64,000 nucleotides of DNA, taken from Methylobacterium sp. C25 (lineage in GTDB: Bacteria; Pseudomonadota; Alphaproteobacteria; Rhizobiales; Beijerinckiaceae). Under the pieces are notes generated by a model. That model was not told where the DNA came from. It saw nothing but the letters and a program-made list of their open reading frames with translations, and did no database searches. The stretch is from assembly GCF_021352225.1 (NCBI RefSeq), contig NZ_JAAUVI010000006.1:124001-188000 (forward strand), in the 5' to 3' direction. Of this stretch, positions 53,849 to 61,829 are shown one piece after another. A program made the position numbers and the translations under genes. Numbering within the stretch: position 1 is the stretch's first letter; every line of letters begins with the position of its first letter.

Positions 53849-55013
53849 GAACGCCGCGGCGGCGCACGTCGAGCGTCGCACAGTGGAACGAGCCGCCGAA
53901 CGGGCCGTAGCTCAGGAACGGCGCCGGAATCGGATCGAAGCCCCAATCCTTCAGGGCCTTGATCAGCGTCGGCTGGCTCTGGTCAACGACGATCTTCTTC
54001 TCGTCGATGGCGAGCACGTTGATCGAGGTCCAGGGCGAGCACATCGAGATCTTGCTCATGAAGCCCTCGACCGGGTCGGGGCGCGGCGCGATCAGCACGT
54101 CCCATTTCTTGAGCACGGCGGGCAGCTTCTCGACGTCGATATAGTCCGGGTTCACGAGCACCTTGCCCGGCGCCAGCGGCATGAACGAGCTGTCGATGTG
54201 CATCGGCTGCGGGCAGCGGCTCTCGATCTCGTGGATGCGGAAGCCGGGCCCGAGGTGGCGGCGCAGCCACTCGATGCCCATCAGGTTCGTCACGTTGGAG
54301 CGAGTCACGAACAGATCGCGGCCGCAGCGCACGAAGTCGGCCGCGTCGAAAACCGGCTCGAACTCGTTGACCGTGAACTGCATCGGCTCGCCGGCCTTCA
54401 GGTTCGGCACCCGATAATCGTAGTTGTAGAGGTCGTCCGTGAGCTGCGGACGCGGCGCGGAGGTCCAGCGGGCACCGGCGCGGAAATATTCCTTGAACAG
54501 CGAGCGGTAGGCGTCGCCCTCGAAATAGCGCGAGCGCCAGCACATCGGGCTCTCGATGATCTCATCGCCGATCACGAGATAGGGATCGCGCGGGCAGGCG
54601 ACGCAGAAGCCGCGGGAGGTCCAGCGCGGCGCCTTGTACTTCCTCGAGAAATCGACCGTGTCGGGCCGGCGCACCTTCACGCCCTCGCCCGCGAGGATGG
54701 TGATGAAGTTGTCGAGCTCGGCCTGGGCGAGCTTCTTCATGAACTTCGGATACTTCCAGCCGGAAGCGAGCCGGTAGAACGGCTGCGCGGCGCGCGGAAG
54801 ATTGAAGATCACCGTGAGGTGGTGGGTCGGGATCGTGGCGCCGTCGAGCGAGCCGACGATCACCTCTTCCAGGGGATCCCATTCGTTCCAGGCCATGACA
54901 GGGCTCTGCGGCGCGGGTATGTCCGGCGACAGGCTCTGAAGGTCGGTGAAGGTTTGAGTTTGTGCATCTTCGAGCATGACGTTCTCCGCCATGTTGGACG
55001 CATCGCGTTCCAT
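53832..55013 (-). CDS. Glycine-amidinotransferase-like protein next to hopanoid genes
   Basis: A 393-residue amidinotransferase of the GATM (arginine:glycine amidinotransferase) family, which moves the amidino group of arginine onto an amine. All catalytic residues are visible: Asp226 in FDAADFVRCGRD, His272 in PMHIDSSF and Cys378 in FHCATLDVRRRG. The ATG at 55013 is preceded by AAGGGGA, and a sigma70-like promoter lies about 90 bp upstream. It is divergent from hpnL and stands at the edge of hpnL-M-I-J-K-N. HpnI/K/J make an aminocyclitol ether on bacteriohopanetetrol, which provides a primary amine. I infer that this enzyme makes the guanidine-substituted cyclitol ether. Alternatives: guanidinoacetate synthesis for another purpose, or a different amine acceptor. 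Confidence 0.85.
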   Translation of the reverse strand: MERDASNMAENVMLEDAQTQTFTDLQSLSPDIPAPQSPVMAWNEWDPLEEVIVGSLDGATIPTHHLTVIFNLPRAAQPFYRLASGWKYPKFMKKLAQAELDNFITILAGEGVKVRRPDTVDFSRKYKAPRWTSRGFCVACPRDPYLVIGDEIIESPMCWRSRYFEGDAYRSLFKEYFRAGARWTSAPRPQLTDDLYNYDYRVPNLKAGEPMQFTVNEFEPVFDAADFVRCGRDLFVTRSNVTNLMGIEWLRRHLGPGFRIHEIESRCPQPMHIDSSFMPLAPGKVLVNPDYIDVEKLPAVLKKWDVLIAPRPDPVEGFMSKISMCSPWTSINVLAIDEKKIVVDQSQPTLIKALKDWGFDPIPAPFLSYGPFGGSFHCATLDVRRRGVLKSYF

Positions 55014-55100
55014 GGATAATCCCCTTGGGATAAAGCCCTGCGGTCTTTAGTTTTGAGACTGTTGCCGATCTGCCGCTTTGGCCTTCAGTGTGGCTCTCGG

Positions 55101-55129
55101 GTGATAGACAGCGCTCTCTAAAGCTGCAA
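55101..55129 (-). promoter_or_regulatory. Sigma70-like promoter of the amidinotransferase gene
   Basis: On the minus strand, TTGCAG (-35) and TATCAC (-10) are 17 bp apart, and the region is AT-richer than its surroundings. It lies 88 bp before the start codon, between the divergent genes. Confidence 0.35.
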
Positions 55130-55226
55130 CTTGCCGTGATCCTATTCGCTCCGAGCGGCCGATTTGAGCCGACGTCGCAGCACGCCAACAACACCTCGCA
55201 CCATCGCCGGTAGCGGAAAGAGGGCC

Positions 55227-56345
55227 ATGAAGCACCTCACGACCCTGGCACTGATCGCGGGCTTATGCACCGTCGTCGGACTGTTCCTCTCCTCGGGACT
55301 GGATGACGTGTGGACGGCCGTGCTCAGCGCTGGCTGGGGCGCGCTCGCCGTCATCGTTGCCCGCTTCGCCGCAGTGGCATGGGCCGGCCTCGGCTGGTTC
55401 GTCGTCTTCCCGAGCCGCGAGCGCCCGAGCCTCTCCAATTGCGTGACGCTGCGCTTCGTGCGCGAGGGCATCAACACGCTCCTGCCCGTCGCCCAGGTCG
55501 GCGGCGACTTCGTCGGCGCGCGCCTTCTCGCCAAGCGGGGCGTGTCCGGCAGCCTCGCCGGCGCCTCGATGTTCGTCGACCTGATGACCCAGGCGCTGAC
55601 CCAGCTCCTGTTCACGATCGCCGGCCTCGCCATCCTCGTCTGGCTCGCGGGCGACGGCCCCGTCGTCCGCACGGTGGCGGGCGGCCTCGTGGTCGCAGTC
55701 CCGGCGCTCGGCGCTTTCTACCTCATCCAGCGCCGCAGCGGTCACCGCCTGATCCAGGCGGCCCTCACCCGCTTCGCCTCGGGCCGCGAGTGGCGCGCAC
55801 TCGGCGCGGTTGACGTGCTCTACGCCAACCTCAAGCGCCTCTACGGCAACGGCGCGCGCTTCGGCAACGCGGTGTTCGTGCACCAGATCGGCTGGGTGAT
55901 CGGCACCTTCGAGGTCTATGTCTGCCTGCACTTCATGGGTTTCCCGGTCAGCTTCCTCGAAGCTCTGGTGATCGAGAGCCTGGCCCAGGCCGTGCGCGGC
56001 GCCGCTTTCGCCGTTCCCGGCGCGCTCGGCGCCCAGGAAGGCGGTCTCATCGCGCTGTGCGCCATCTTCAATATCCCGGCCGAGGTCGCCCTGGCCCTGT
56101 CGCTGGTCAAGCGCGCCGCAGACCTCACCATCGGCCTGCCGAGCCTGTTTCTCTGGCACCGCCTGGAAGGCCGCGTTCAGAAGGACGCAGAGCGCGAGGC
56201 CGAAGACGGTTTCGACGGCATCCGCGAGCGGATCGTCGGACGCGGCTTCGAGCCGGCGCCTGCCGCCTATGGCTATGCCGCCAATGGCCTTGGCCCATCC
56301 CGTCCCGTCGATATCGAGCGCGGAGAGTTCAAGAAGTGCGCCTGA
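55227..56345 (+). CDS. hpnL: Hopanoid biosynthesis-associated membrane protein HpnL
   Basis: A 372-residue integral membrane protein (about eight helices) of the lysylphosphatidylglycerol-synthase transmembrane/UPF0104 type, the HpnL subfamily. The ATG at 55227 has GGAAAGAGGG upstream. Conserved features are FVREGINTLLPVAQVGGDFVGARLL split at residue ~100 and the later ALGAQEGGLIALCAIF region. HpnL is always linked to hopanoid genes, but its function is not known; transport of hopanoids is assumed. Its end overlaps hpnM by 10 bp. Confidence 0.92.
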   Translation: MKHLTTLALIAGLCTVVGLFLSSGLDDVWTAVLSAGWGALAVIVARFAAVAWAGLGWFVVFPSRERPSLSNCVTLRFVREGINTLLPVAQVGGDFVGARLLAKRGVSGSLAGASMFVDLMTQALTQLLFTIAGLAILVWLAGDGPVVRTVAGGLVVAVPALGAFYLIQRRSGHRLIQAALTRFASGREWRALGAVDVLYANLKRLYGNGARFGNAVFVHQIGWVIGTFEVYVCLHFMGFPVSFLEALVIESLAQAVRGAAFAVPGALGAQEGGLIALCAIFNIPAEVALALSLVKRAADLTIGLPSLFLWHRLEGRVQKDAEREAEDGFDGIRERIVGRGFEPAPAAYGYAANGLGPSRPVDIERGEFKKCA

Positions 56346-56959
56346 CCCGTCGCAGCCTGTCCAGCCTCGCCCTTCTCGCCGCCCTCGTCCTGGCTGGCGC
56401 GCCCCAGCGCGCGCGCGCCGAGGACGATCCGGCGGTCGCCGCGGTGACCAAGCTCTACGGCAAGGTCGAGGAAGCCCTGAAGAGCGGATCGAGCGACCTC
56501 AAGAGCCGCATCGACGTGATCGGCCCGACCTTCAAGGATGTGTTCGATACCGGAGCAATGGTGCCCGTCGCCGTCGGGCCGAAGTGGAAGACCTTCAAGC
56601 CCGAGCAGCAGAGCGCGGTCACCGATACCTTCACCACCTATTTCACGACGCTCTACGCCAACCGGCTGTCGCAGGCGGCAGGTGGCAAGTTCGACATCAA
56701 GCCGGGCACCGATACGCGCGGCGGCAACAAGATCGTCCATACCAAGATCACGACCAAGGATGGTGACGATACCGACGTCGACTACGTCGTGAACGCATCC
56801 AACAAGATCCAGGACGTGCTGCTCAACGGCAATGTCAGCGAGGTCGCCTCGATGCGGGCCGGCTTCAACGACCCGGTGAAGAAGGGCGGCGCGGACGCAC
56901 TCGTAAAATATTTGAACGAGCGCACCGAAGGCATGCTCGCCGCCAAACCAAAGCCTTGA
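56336..56959 (+). CDS. hpnM: Hopanoid biosynthesis-associated protein HpnM (MlaC/Ttg2D-like)
   Basis: A 207-residue periplasmic protein, MlaC/toluene-tolerance family. The signal peptide is at residues ~1-24 (ending RARAE), and the mature domain has KSRIDVIGPTFKDVFD, FTTYFTTLYANRL and NKIVHTKI patches as in HpnM. MlaC-type proteins shuttle lipids across the periplasm; HpnM is assumed to do so for hopanoids. The start is GTG at 56336, overlapping the end of hpnL, so the two are coupled. hpnI follows after 100 bp. Confidence 0.92.
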   Translation: MRLTRRSLSSLALLAALVLAGAPQRARAEDDPAVAAVTKLYGKVEEALKSGSSDLKSRIDVIGPTFKDVFDTGAMVPVAVGPKWKTFKPEQQSAVTDTFTTYFTTLYANRLSQAAGGKFDIKPGTDTRGGNKIVHTKITTKDGDDTDVDYVVNASNKIQDVLLNGNVSEVASMRAGFNDPVKKGGADALVKYLNERTEGMLAAKPKP

Positions 56960-57059
56960 ATCATCCCGAGACGCTAACGCGCACCATCTTCTCGCGCCCA
57001 AGACGAATCCTTCCGTCGCAGGCGACATCCGCTATCCTTCCGGACCAAGCATCGCCGCC

Positions 57060-58256
57060 ATGGACCTCACGAGCTTTTCGGACTGGATCTCGCCGTTCCT
57101 GCTGCTGATGGCGCTTGCCGGTTGCGTGTACGGGCTGATGGCTGCGGTCATGACCGGCCGTTTCGCGCGCCGCGCGACACCCCTGCTGCCCGAAGGCACC
57201 GAACGTCCTTCCGTCACGATCCTGAAGCCGCTCTGCGGCATGGAGCCGAACCTTTACGCCAATCTCGAGAGCTTCTGCCGCCAGGACTATTCGGGCCGCG
57301 TGCAGATCGTGTTCGGCGTGCAGAAGGCGACCGATCCGGCGATCGAGACCGTTGAGCGCCTGCGCGAGGCGTTTCCGGCTTTGCGCCTCGATCTCGTGAT
57401 CGATCCAAGCCAGCACGGATCGAACCGCAAGGTCTCGAATCTCATCAACATGTCGGCTGAGATCGCCCACGACGTCGTCGTGCTCGCCGACAGCGACATG
57501 GTCGTGAAGCCTGATTACCTGGAGCGCGTCGTCGCCGAGCTGTCCCAGCCCGGCGTGACCGGCGTGACCTGCCTCTATCACGGCGTGCCGGCGAATCGCT
57601 CCGTCTTCTCCCATCTCTCGGCGCTGGCCATCGACGTCCAGTTCGCCCCGAACGTCATCGTCGGCACCACGCTCGGCCTCGCTAATCCCTGCTTCGGCTC
57701 GACCATCGCGCTAACCAAGGCTTCGCTCGAAGCCATCGGCGGCTTCCGCGCCTTCAAGGACGATCTCGCCGACGACTACGCCGTCGGCGAAGCACTGCGG
57801 AAGCTCGGCGGCGAGGTGGCGATCCCGACCTTCACTATCGGCCATACCTGCGTCGACACCGAGCTCTCGGGCCTGTGGCGCCATGAGCTGCGTTGGAACC
57901 GCACCATCCGCAACGTCGACCCGGCCGGCTATGCCGGCTCGGTGGTGACCCACGCCTTCCCGCTGGCGCTGATCGCTGCCCTGATGCCGAATGCGGGCAC
58001 CTTCGCGCTTGCCGTGGCCGCCCTGGCTCTGGCCTGCCGCATCGTGCTGTGCCTGCGCGTCGAGAGCGCCTTCGGCCTGACGCCGCACGCCTACTGGCTG
58101 TTGCCGATACGTGACATGCTGTCCTTCATCAACTTCACCTGGAGCTTCGTCTCGGGTGCGGTGACATGGAAAGGTCACGATTACAGAGTGGTTGCTGACG
58201 GTACGCTGATCCCGGAGCACGCCATCGGTCACGAGACCGGCGCGACTTCGGTCTAA
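57060..58256 (+). CDS. hpnI: Hopanoid glycosyltransferase HpnI
   Basis: A 398-residue GT21-type (ceramide-glucosyltransferase-like) membrane glycosyltransferase. After an N-terminal helix, motifs are VTILKPLCGMEP (nucleotide-sugar entry), VVVLADSDMVV (D1/D2 DxD type), DDLADDYAVGEAL (D3), and RHELRWNRT (QxxRW-like); the last ~100 residues hold several membrane helices. HpnI transfers N-acetylglucosamine to bacteriohopanetetrol (shown in Burkholderia). It works with HpnK (deacetylase) and HpnJ in the same cluster. Confidence 0.95.
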   Translation: MDLTSFSDWISPFLLLMALAGCVYGLMAAVMTGRFARRATPLLPEGTERPSVTILKPLCGMEPNLYANLESFCRQDYSGRVQIVFGVQKATDPAIETVERLREAFPALRLDLVIDPSQHGSNRKVSNLINMSAEIAHDVVVLADSDMVVKPDYLERVVAELSQPGVTGVTCLYHGVPANRSVFSHLSALAIDVQFAPNVIVGTTLGLANPCFGSTIALTKASLEAIGGFRAFKDDLADDYAVGEALRKLGGEVAIPTFTIGHTCVDTELSGLWRHELRWNRTIRNVDPAGYAGSVVTHAFPLALIAALMPNAGTFALAVAALALACRIVLCLRVESAFGLTPHAYWLLPIRDMLSFINFTWSFVSGAVTWKGHDYRVVADGTLIPEHAIGHETGATSV

Positions 58257-58414
58257 ACTTTCGAAGACCTTCAGTACCTGCGTAGTCCGACGAAACGAAC
58301 CTCGGTTCCTCGTTCGGGAATGCATCAAACGAACAAATGACGGGCTGCAAATCGCCGTTTTCGGCCTGCACTCCGTCTTCACCCGCAAGAACACGAGCCC
58401 GAGGCCGCTACTCG

Positions 58415-59848
58415 ATGCGCACGCTCTTCCTCCAGGCCCCCACCTTCGACGGCTTCGACGGCGGCGCAGGTTCGCGCTACCAGGCCAAGCGCGAGATCAA
58501 GTCGTTCTGGTATCCGACCTGGCTGGCCCAGCCCGCCGCCCTGGTGCCGAACTCGAAGCTGATCGACGCCCCGCCCCACAACATCAAGCTCGCCGAAGTC
58601 GTGGCCCAGGCCAAGGATTTCGACCTGGTGGTGCTGCACACCTCGGTTCCGTCCTTCAAGTCGGACGTGAAGTGCATCGAGGCGCTCAAGGCCGAGAACC
58701 CGAAGCTCATCGCCGGCCTGATCGGCGCCAAGGTCGCCGTCGATGCCCAGGGTTCGATGGCTGCCGCTCCGGCCGTCGATTTCGTCGCCCGCAACGAGTT
58801 CGACTTCACCGTGAAGGAAGTCGCCGACGGCGTGCCGATGTCGGAGATCAAGGGCCTCTCGTTCCGGGATGCCGACGGCAACATCGTCCATAACGAAGAC
58901 CGTCCGATCATGACGGACATGGACCAGCTGCCCTTCGTCACGAGCGTCTACAAGCGCGACCTCGAGATGGAGAAGTACTTCATCGGGTACCTCAAGCACC
59001 CCTACATCTCGTTCTACTCGGGCCGTGGCTGCAAGAGCCGCTGCACCTTCTGCCTGTGGCCGCAGACCGTCGGTGGGCACACCTACCGCACCCGTTCGGT
59101 CGCTCACGTGGTCGAAGAGATCAAGTACTGCCTGAAGGAGTTCCCGCAGACGAAGGAGTTCTTCTTCGACGACGACACCTTCACCGACAACCTGCCCCGC
59201 GCCGAGGAGATCGCTCGCGAGCTCGGCAAGCTCGGTGTCACGTGGTCGTGCAATGCCAAGGCGAACGTTCCGCGCGAGACCCTGAAGGTGCTCAAGGAGA
59301 ACGGCCTGCGCCTCCTGCTCGTCGGCTACGAATCCGGCAACCAGCAGATCCTGAACAACATCAAGAAGGGCATGCGCGTCGAGGTGGCCGAGCGGTTCAC
59401 CAAGGATTGCCACGACCTCGGCATCGCCATCCACGGCACCTTCATCGTCGGCCTGCCGGGCGAGACCAAGGAGACGATCCAAGAGACGATCGCCTTCGCC
59501 AAGCGCATCAACCCGCACACGATCCAGTGCTCGCTGGCCGCGCCCTATCCCGGCACCTTCCTCTACAAGCAGGCCGTCGAGAATGGCTGGCTCGACGTGG
59601 AGAACGCCGAACTCGTCGACGAGAACGGCGTGCAGATCGCTCCGCTGCACTACCCGCACCTGTCGCATGCCGAGATCTTCGCGGCGGTCGAGGAATTCTA
59701 CAAGAAGTTCTACTTCCGCGTGCCCAAGATCGCCTCGATCGTGAACGAGATGGTGCGTTCGCCCGACATGATGAAGCGCCGCCTGCGCGAGGGCGTCGAG
59801 TTCTGGCACTTCCTCCGGGATCGCCAGGGCACCTCCAAGGCTGCATAA
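58415..59848 (+). CDS. hpnJ: B12-binding-type radical SAM enzyme HpnJ
   Basis: A 477-residue radical SAM protein. The cluster-binding motif is CKSRCTFC (Cys206, 210, 213; CX3CX2C), preceded by a B12-binding-like N-terminal domain. The GESG-like SAM site is LLVGYESGNQQILNNI, and FIVGLPGET follows. HpnJ converts the BHT glucosamine head to the five-membered aminocyclitol ether (Burkholderia genetics). ATG at 58415 is family-typical (MRTLFLQAPTFDG). A strong terminator follows 24 bp after the stop. Confidence 0.95.
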   Translation: MRTLFLQAPTFDGFDGGAGSRYQAKREIKSFWYPTWLAQPAALVPNSKLIDAPPHNIKLAEVVAQAKDFDLVVLHTSVPSFKSDVKCIEALKAENPKLIAGLIGAKVAVDAQGSMAAAPAVDFVARNEFDFTVKEVADGVPMSEIKGLSFRDADGNIVHNEDRPIMTDMDQLPFVTSVYKRDLEMEKYFIGYLKHPYISFYSGRGCKSRCTFCLWPQTVGGHTYRTRSVAHVVEEIKYCLKEFPQTKEFFFDDDTFTDNLPRAEEIARELGKLGVTWSCNAKANVPRETLKVLKENGLRLLLVGYESGNQQILNNIKKGMRVEVAERFTKDCHDLGIAIHGTFIVGLPGETKETIQETIAFAKRINPHTIQCSLAAPYPGTFLYKQAVENGWLDVENAELVDENGVQIAPLHYPHLSHAEIFAAVEEFYKKFYFRVPKIASIVNEMVRSPDMMKRRLREGVEFWHFLRDRQGTSKAA

Positions 59849-59872
59849 GGCGAGCCTGCATCATCACCTTTC

Positions 59873-59900
59873 ACGGCCGGGCTCGATGCCCGGCCGTTTT
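59873..59900 (+). terminator. Rho-independent terminator after hpnJ
   Basis: A perfect 10-bp stem ACGGCCGGGC/GCCCGGCCGT with a TCGAT loop, followed by TTTC. It separates hpnJ from the slipin-hpnK pair. Confidence 0.85.
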
Positions 59901-60190
59901 CGTTTGTGGCAGTTCGTCAAAGCGGCTCCTCGACACATTCGACCGGGGCCGTGCTAGTGGTCGGCCGGGGATCGATTCCCCATGAGGGCGGGTCAGCCGC
60001 GCGACGTCCATCACGGACGCGGCCAGTGGCGAAAGTCCTGCTCCCACGCTGTTCGGTCAGCATCCAGTGCTCTCCGGCGCCGGCCCTTGCGGCAGCCAGG
60101 ACTGCGCCCTGCGGATCCTCGGATCCCCGCGCGATCCCCGCGGCGTCGGAGAGTCTCGAGATTCGTCCCACGGGTCGGGGGAGGGCAGGT
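59901..60190. other. Intergenic region before the slipin gene
   Basis: 290 bp with no convincing gene; the frame of the slipin gene runs through it but is not protein-like. It probably holds the slipin-hpnK promoter. Confidence 0.5.
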
Positions 60191-60973
60191 TTGTCAGGGA
60201 TCACTGCGGTTCTGGTGCTCGGCCTTCTGGCGCTCGCCGGCTACCTCACCCTGCGCGCGATACGCGCCCCGTCCTCCAGCCGCACCGTCAGCGAATGGGA
60301 GCAGGGACTGCTCTATGTCGACGGTCGTTTTACACGGGTGCTCGGACCGGGCCGCTACTGGACGCTCGGGCTCAAGCAGCAGACGGTCGTGGTGCTGCCC
60401 CGCCAGCCACACCTCGACTACCTGACGAATGCCGACGTCACGAGCGCGGAGCGGCTGTCCTATCGGCTGTCGGCCGTGTTCACCTACGCGATCACCGACC
60501 CGCGGCGCGCGCACGAACAGGGCTATCGCGAACTGATGCGACTGGCGGTGACCGAGGCGCTGGTCCAGCTCGCGGCCGGGCGCACGCTCGAGACGATGCT
60601 CGCCGAACGCGCCAGCCTCGGCGAAGCGCTTCTGCCGCTGATCGCGCAGCCGGATTGCGGCTGCACGATCAGCGGCATTTCGATCTCAGCCATTACGATG
60701 CCGCCGGAGCTTCGACGGCTCTATGCCGAGATCGAACGGGCCCGCCTCGACGGTCAGGCCGCCCTCGAGCGCGCGCGCAGCGAGCAGGCGGCCCTTCGCT
60801 CGTTGGCCAATTCCGCGCGCATGCTCAAGGGAAACCCCGAACTGATGAATCTTCGGCTGTTGCAGGCGCTCTCTGCGCAGGGCGGCAAGGGCGCGACCCT
60901 CGTCATCGGCCGCGAGGCCTTCGGGTTGTCGGCACCGGGCGAGACCTCCGCCGAACCGGTGCAGGAGAGCTAG
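60191..60973 (+). CDS. SPFH/slipin-family membrane protein
   Basis: A 260-residue protein: one N-terminal membrane helix (residues ~3-20) and an SPFH (band 7/stomatin-like) domain with YVDGRFTRVLGPGRYW, VTSAERLSYRLSAVFTYAITDP split at residue ~110 and REALVQLAAGRTLETML-like helices, ending in an Ala/Glu/Arg-rich coiled coil. The start is TTG at 60191, preceded by GGGGGAGGG. Slipins scaffold lipid microdomains, and hopanoids order membranes as sterols do in eukaryotic rafts, so its position between hpnJ and hpnK is meaningful. It lacks an NfeD partner. hpnK starts 1 bp after its stop. Confidence 0.82.
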   Translation: MSGITAVLVLGLLALAGYLTLRAIRAPSSSRTVSEWEQGLLYVDGRFTRVLGPGRYWTLGLKQQTVVVLPRQPHLDYLTNADVTSAERLSYRLSAVFTYAITDPRRAHEQGYRELMRLAVTEALVQLAAGRTLETMLAERASLGEALLPLIAQPDCGCTISGISISAITMPPELRRLYAEIERARLDGQAALERARSEQAALRSLANSARMLKGNPELMNLRLLQALSAQGGKGATLVIGREAFGLSAPGETSAEPVQES

Positions 60974-60974
60974 C

Positions 60975-61829
60975 GTGGTCACTCACGCATCCAAGCGCCT
61001 CGTCGTCACCGCCGACGATTTCGGGCTCAGTACCGAGGTCAACGAGGCCGTCGAACAGGCACATCGCGAGGGTATCCTCACCGCCGCGAGCCTGATGGTC
61101 TCGGCACCTGCGGCGGCGGATGCGGTCGCTCGCGCCCGGCGCCTGCCGAGCCTGCGCGTCGGCCTACACCTCGTCCTGGTCGAGGCATGGCCGACACTGC
61201 CGCCGGCCCAGCTCCCCAATCTCGTCGATCAGAACGGCCTGATCCGCCGGGACATGGGCCGCCTCGGCTTCGATCTCGCCGCGAAACCCGCCGCGCGGCG
61301 CCAGCTCGCCGCCGAGATCACCGCGCAGTTCGAGGCCTACAAGACCACCGGCCTGCCGCTCGATCACGTCAACGCGCACAAGCACTTCCACGTGCATCCG
61401 CTGATCGCCGGCGCGGTGCTCGCCATCGGCTCTCGCTACGGCATGCGGGCGATCCGGGTGCCGCGCGAACCGCGCCCGCTGCTTCGCCTCGCCGAACCCG
61501 GCTGCCGTCCGCGCCCAGCCCTCGACATCGCCCCCTGGGCCGGCCTGCTTGCGGCGCGCGCTCGGCAGGCGGGTCTGCTCATTCCCGATCGCACGCTCGG
61601 GCTCGCCTGGTCCGGCGCAATGACGCCGGCCCGCGTCGCGGGTCTGCTGGAGCATCTGCCCGACGGGCTGACCGAGCTCTATACCCATCCGGCCACTGCT
61701 GGGGGCTTCGAAGGCGAAGCGCCCGGCTACGCCTATGCCGCCGAGCGGGATGCGCTGATCGCGGCGGAGTCGCGGGATGCCGTCGCGCGGTCGGGCGCGG
61801 CAAGCGGCGGTTTCTCGGACTTCTCCTAA
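60975..61829 (+). CDS. hpnK: Hopanoid deacetylase HpnK
   Basis: A 284-residue YdjC/ChbG-like carbohydrate deacetylase. The metal site is visible in TADDFGLS (residues 12-19), RVGLHLVLVEAWPTLPP and NAHKHFHVHP. HpnK removes the acetyl group from N-acetylglucosaminyl-BHT to give BHT glucosamine (Burkholderia). It starts with GTG at 60975 right after the slipin stop and probably is translated with it. Its stop overlaps the annotated hpnN stop. Confidence 0.95.
   Translation: MVTHASKRLVVTADDFGLSTEVNEAVEQAHREGILTAASLMVSAPAAADAVARARRLPSLRVGLHLVLVEAWPTLPPAQLPNLVDQNGLIRRDMGRLGFDLAAKPAARRQLAAEITAQFEAYKTTGLPLDHVNAHKHFHVHPLIAGAVLAIGSRYGMRAIRVPREPRPLLRLAEPGCRPRPALDIAPWAGLLAARARQAGLLIPDRTLGLAWSGAMTPARVAGLLEHLPDGLTELYTHPATAGGFEGEAPGYAYAAERDALIAAESRDAVARSGAASGGFSDFS

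Noticed and set aside
58257..58414. Imperfect hairpin with repeated CGAAC elements before hpnJ
   Set aside because: Arms do not pair well and no RNA family or promoter pattern fits.
59965..59985. GGGATCGATTCCCC, similar to a tRNA T-arm
   Set aside because: No acceptor, D or anticodon arms can be folded around it.
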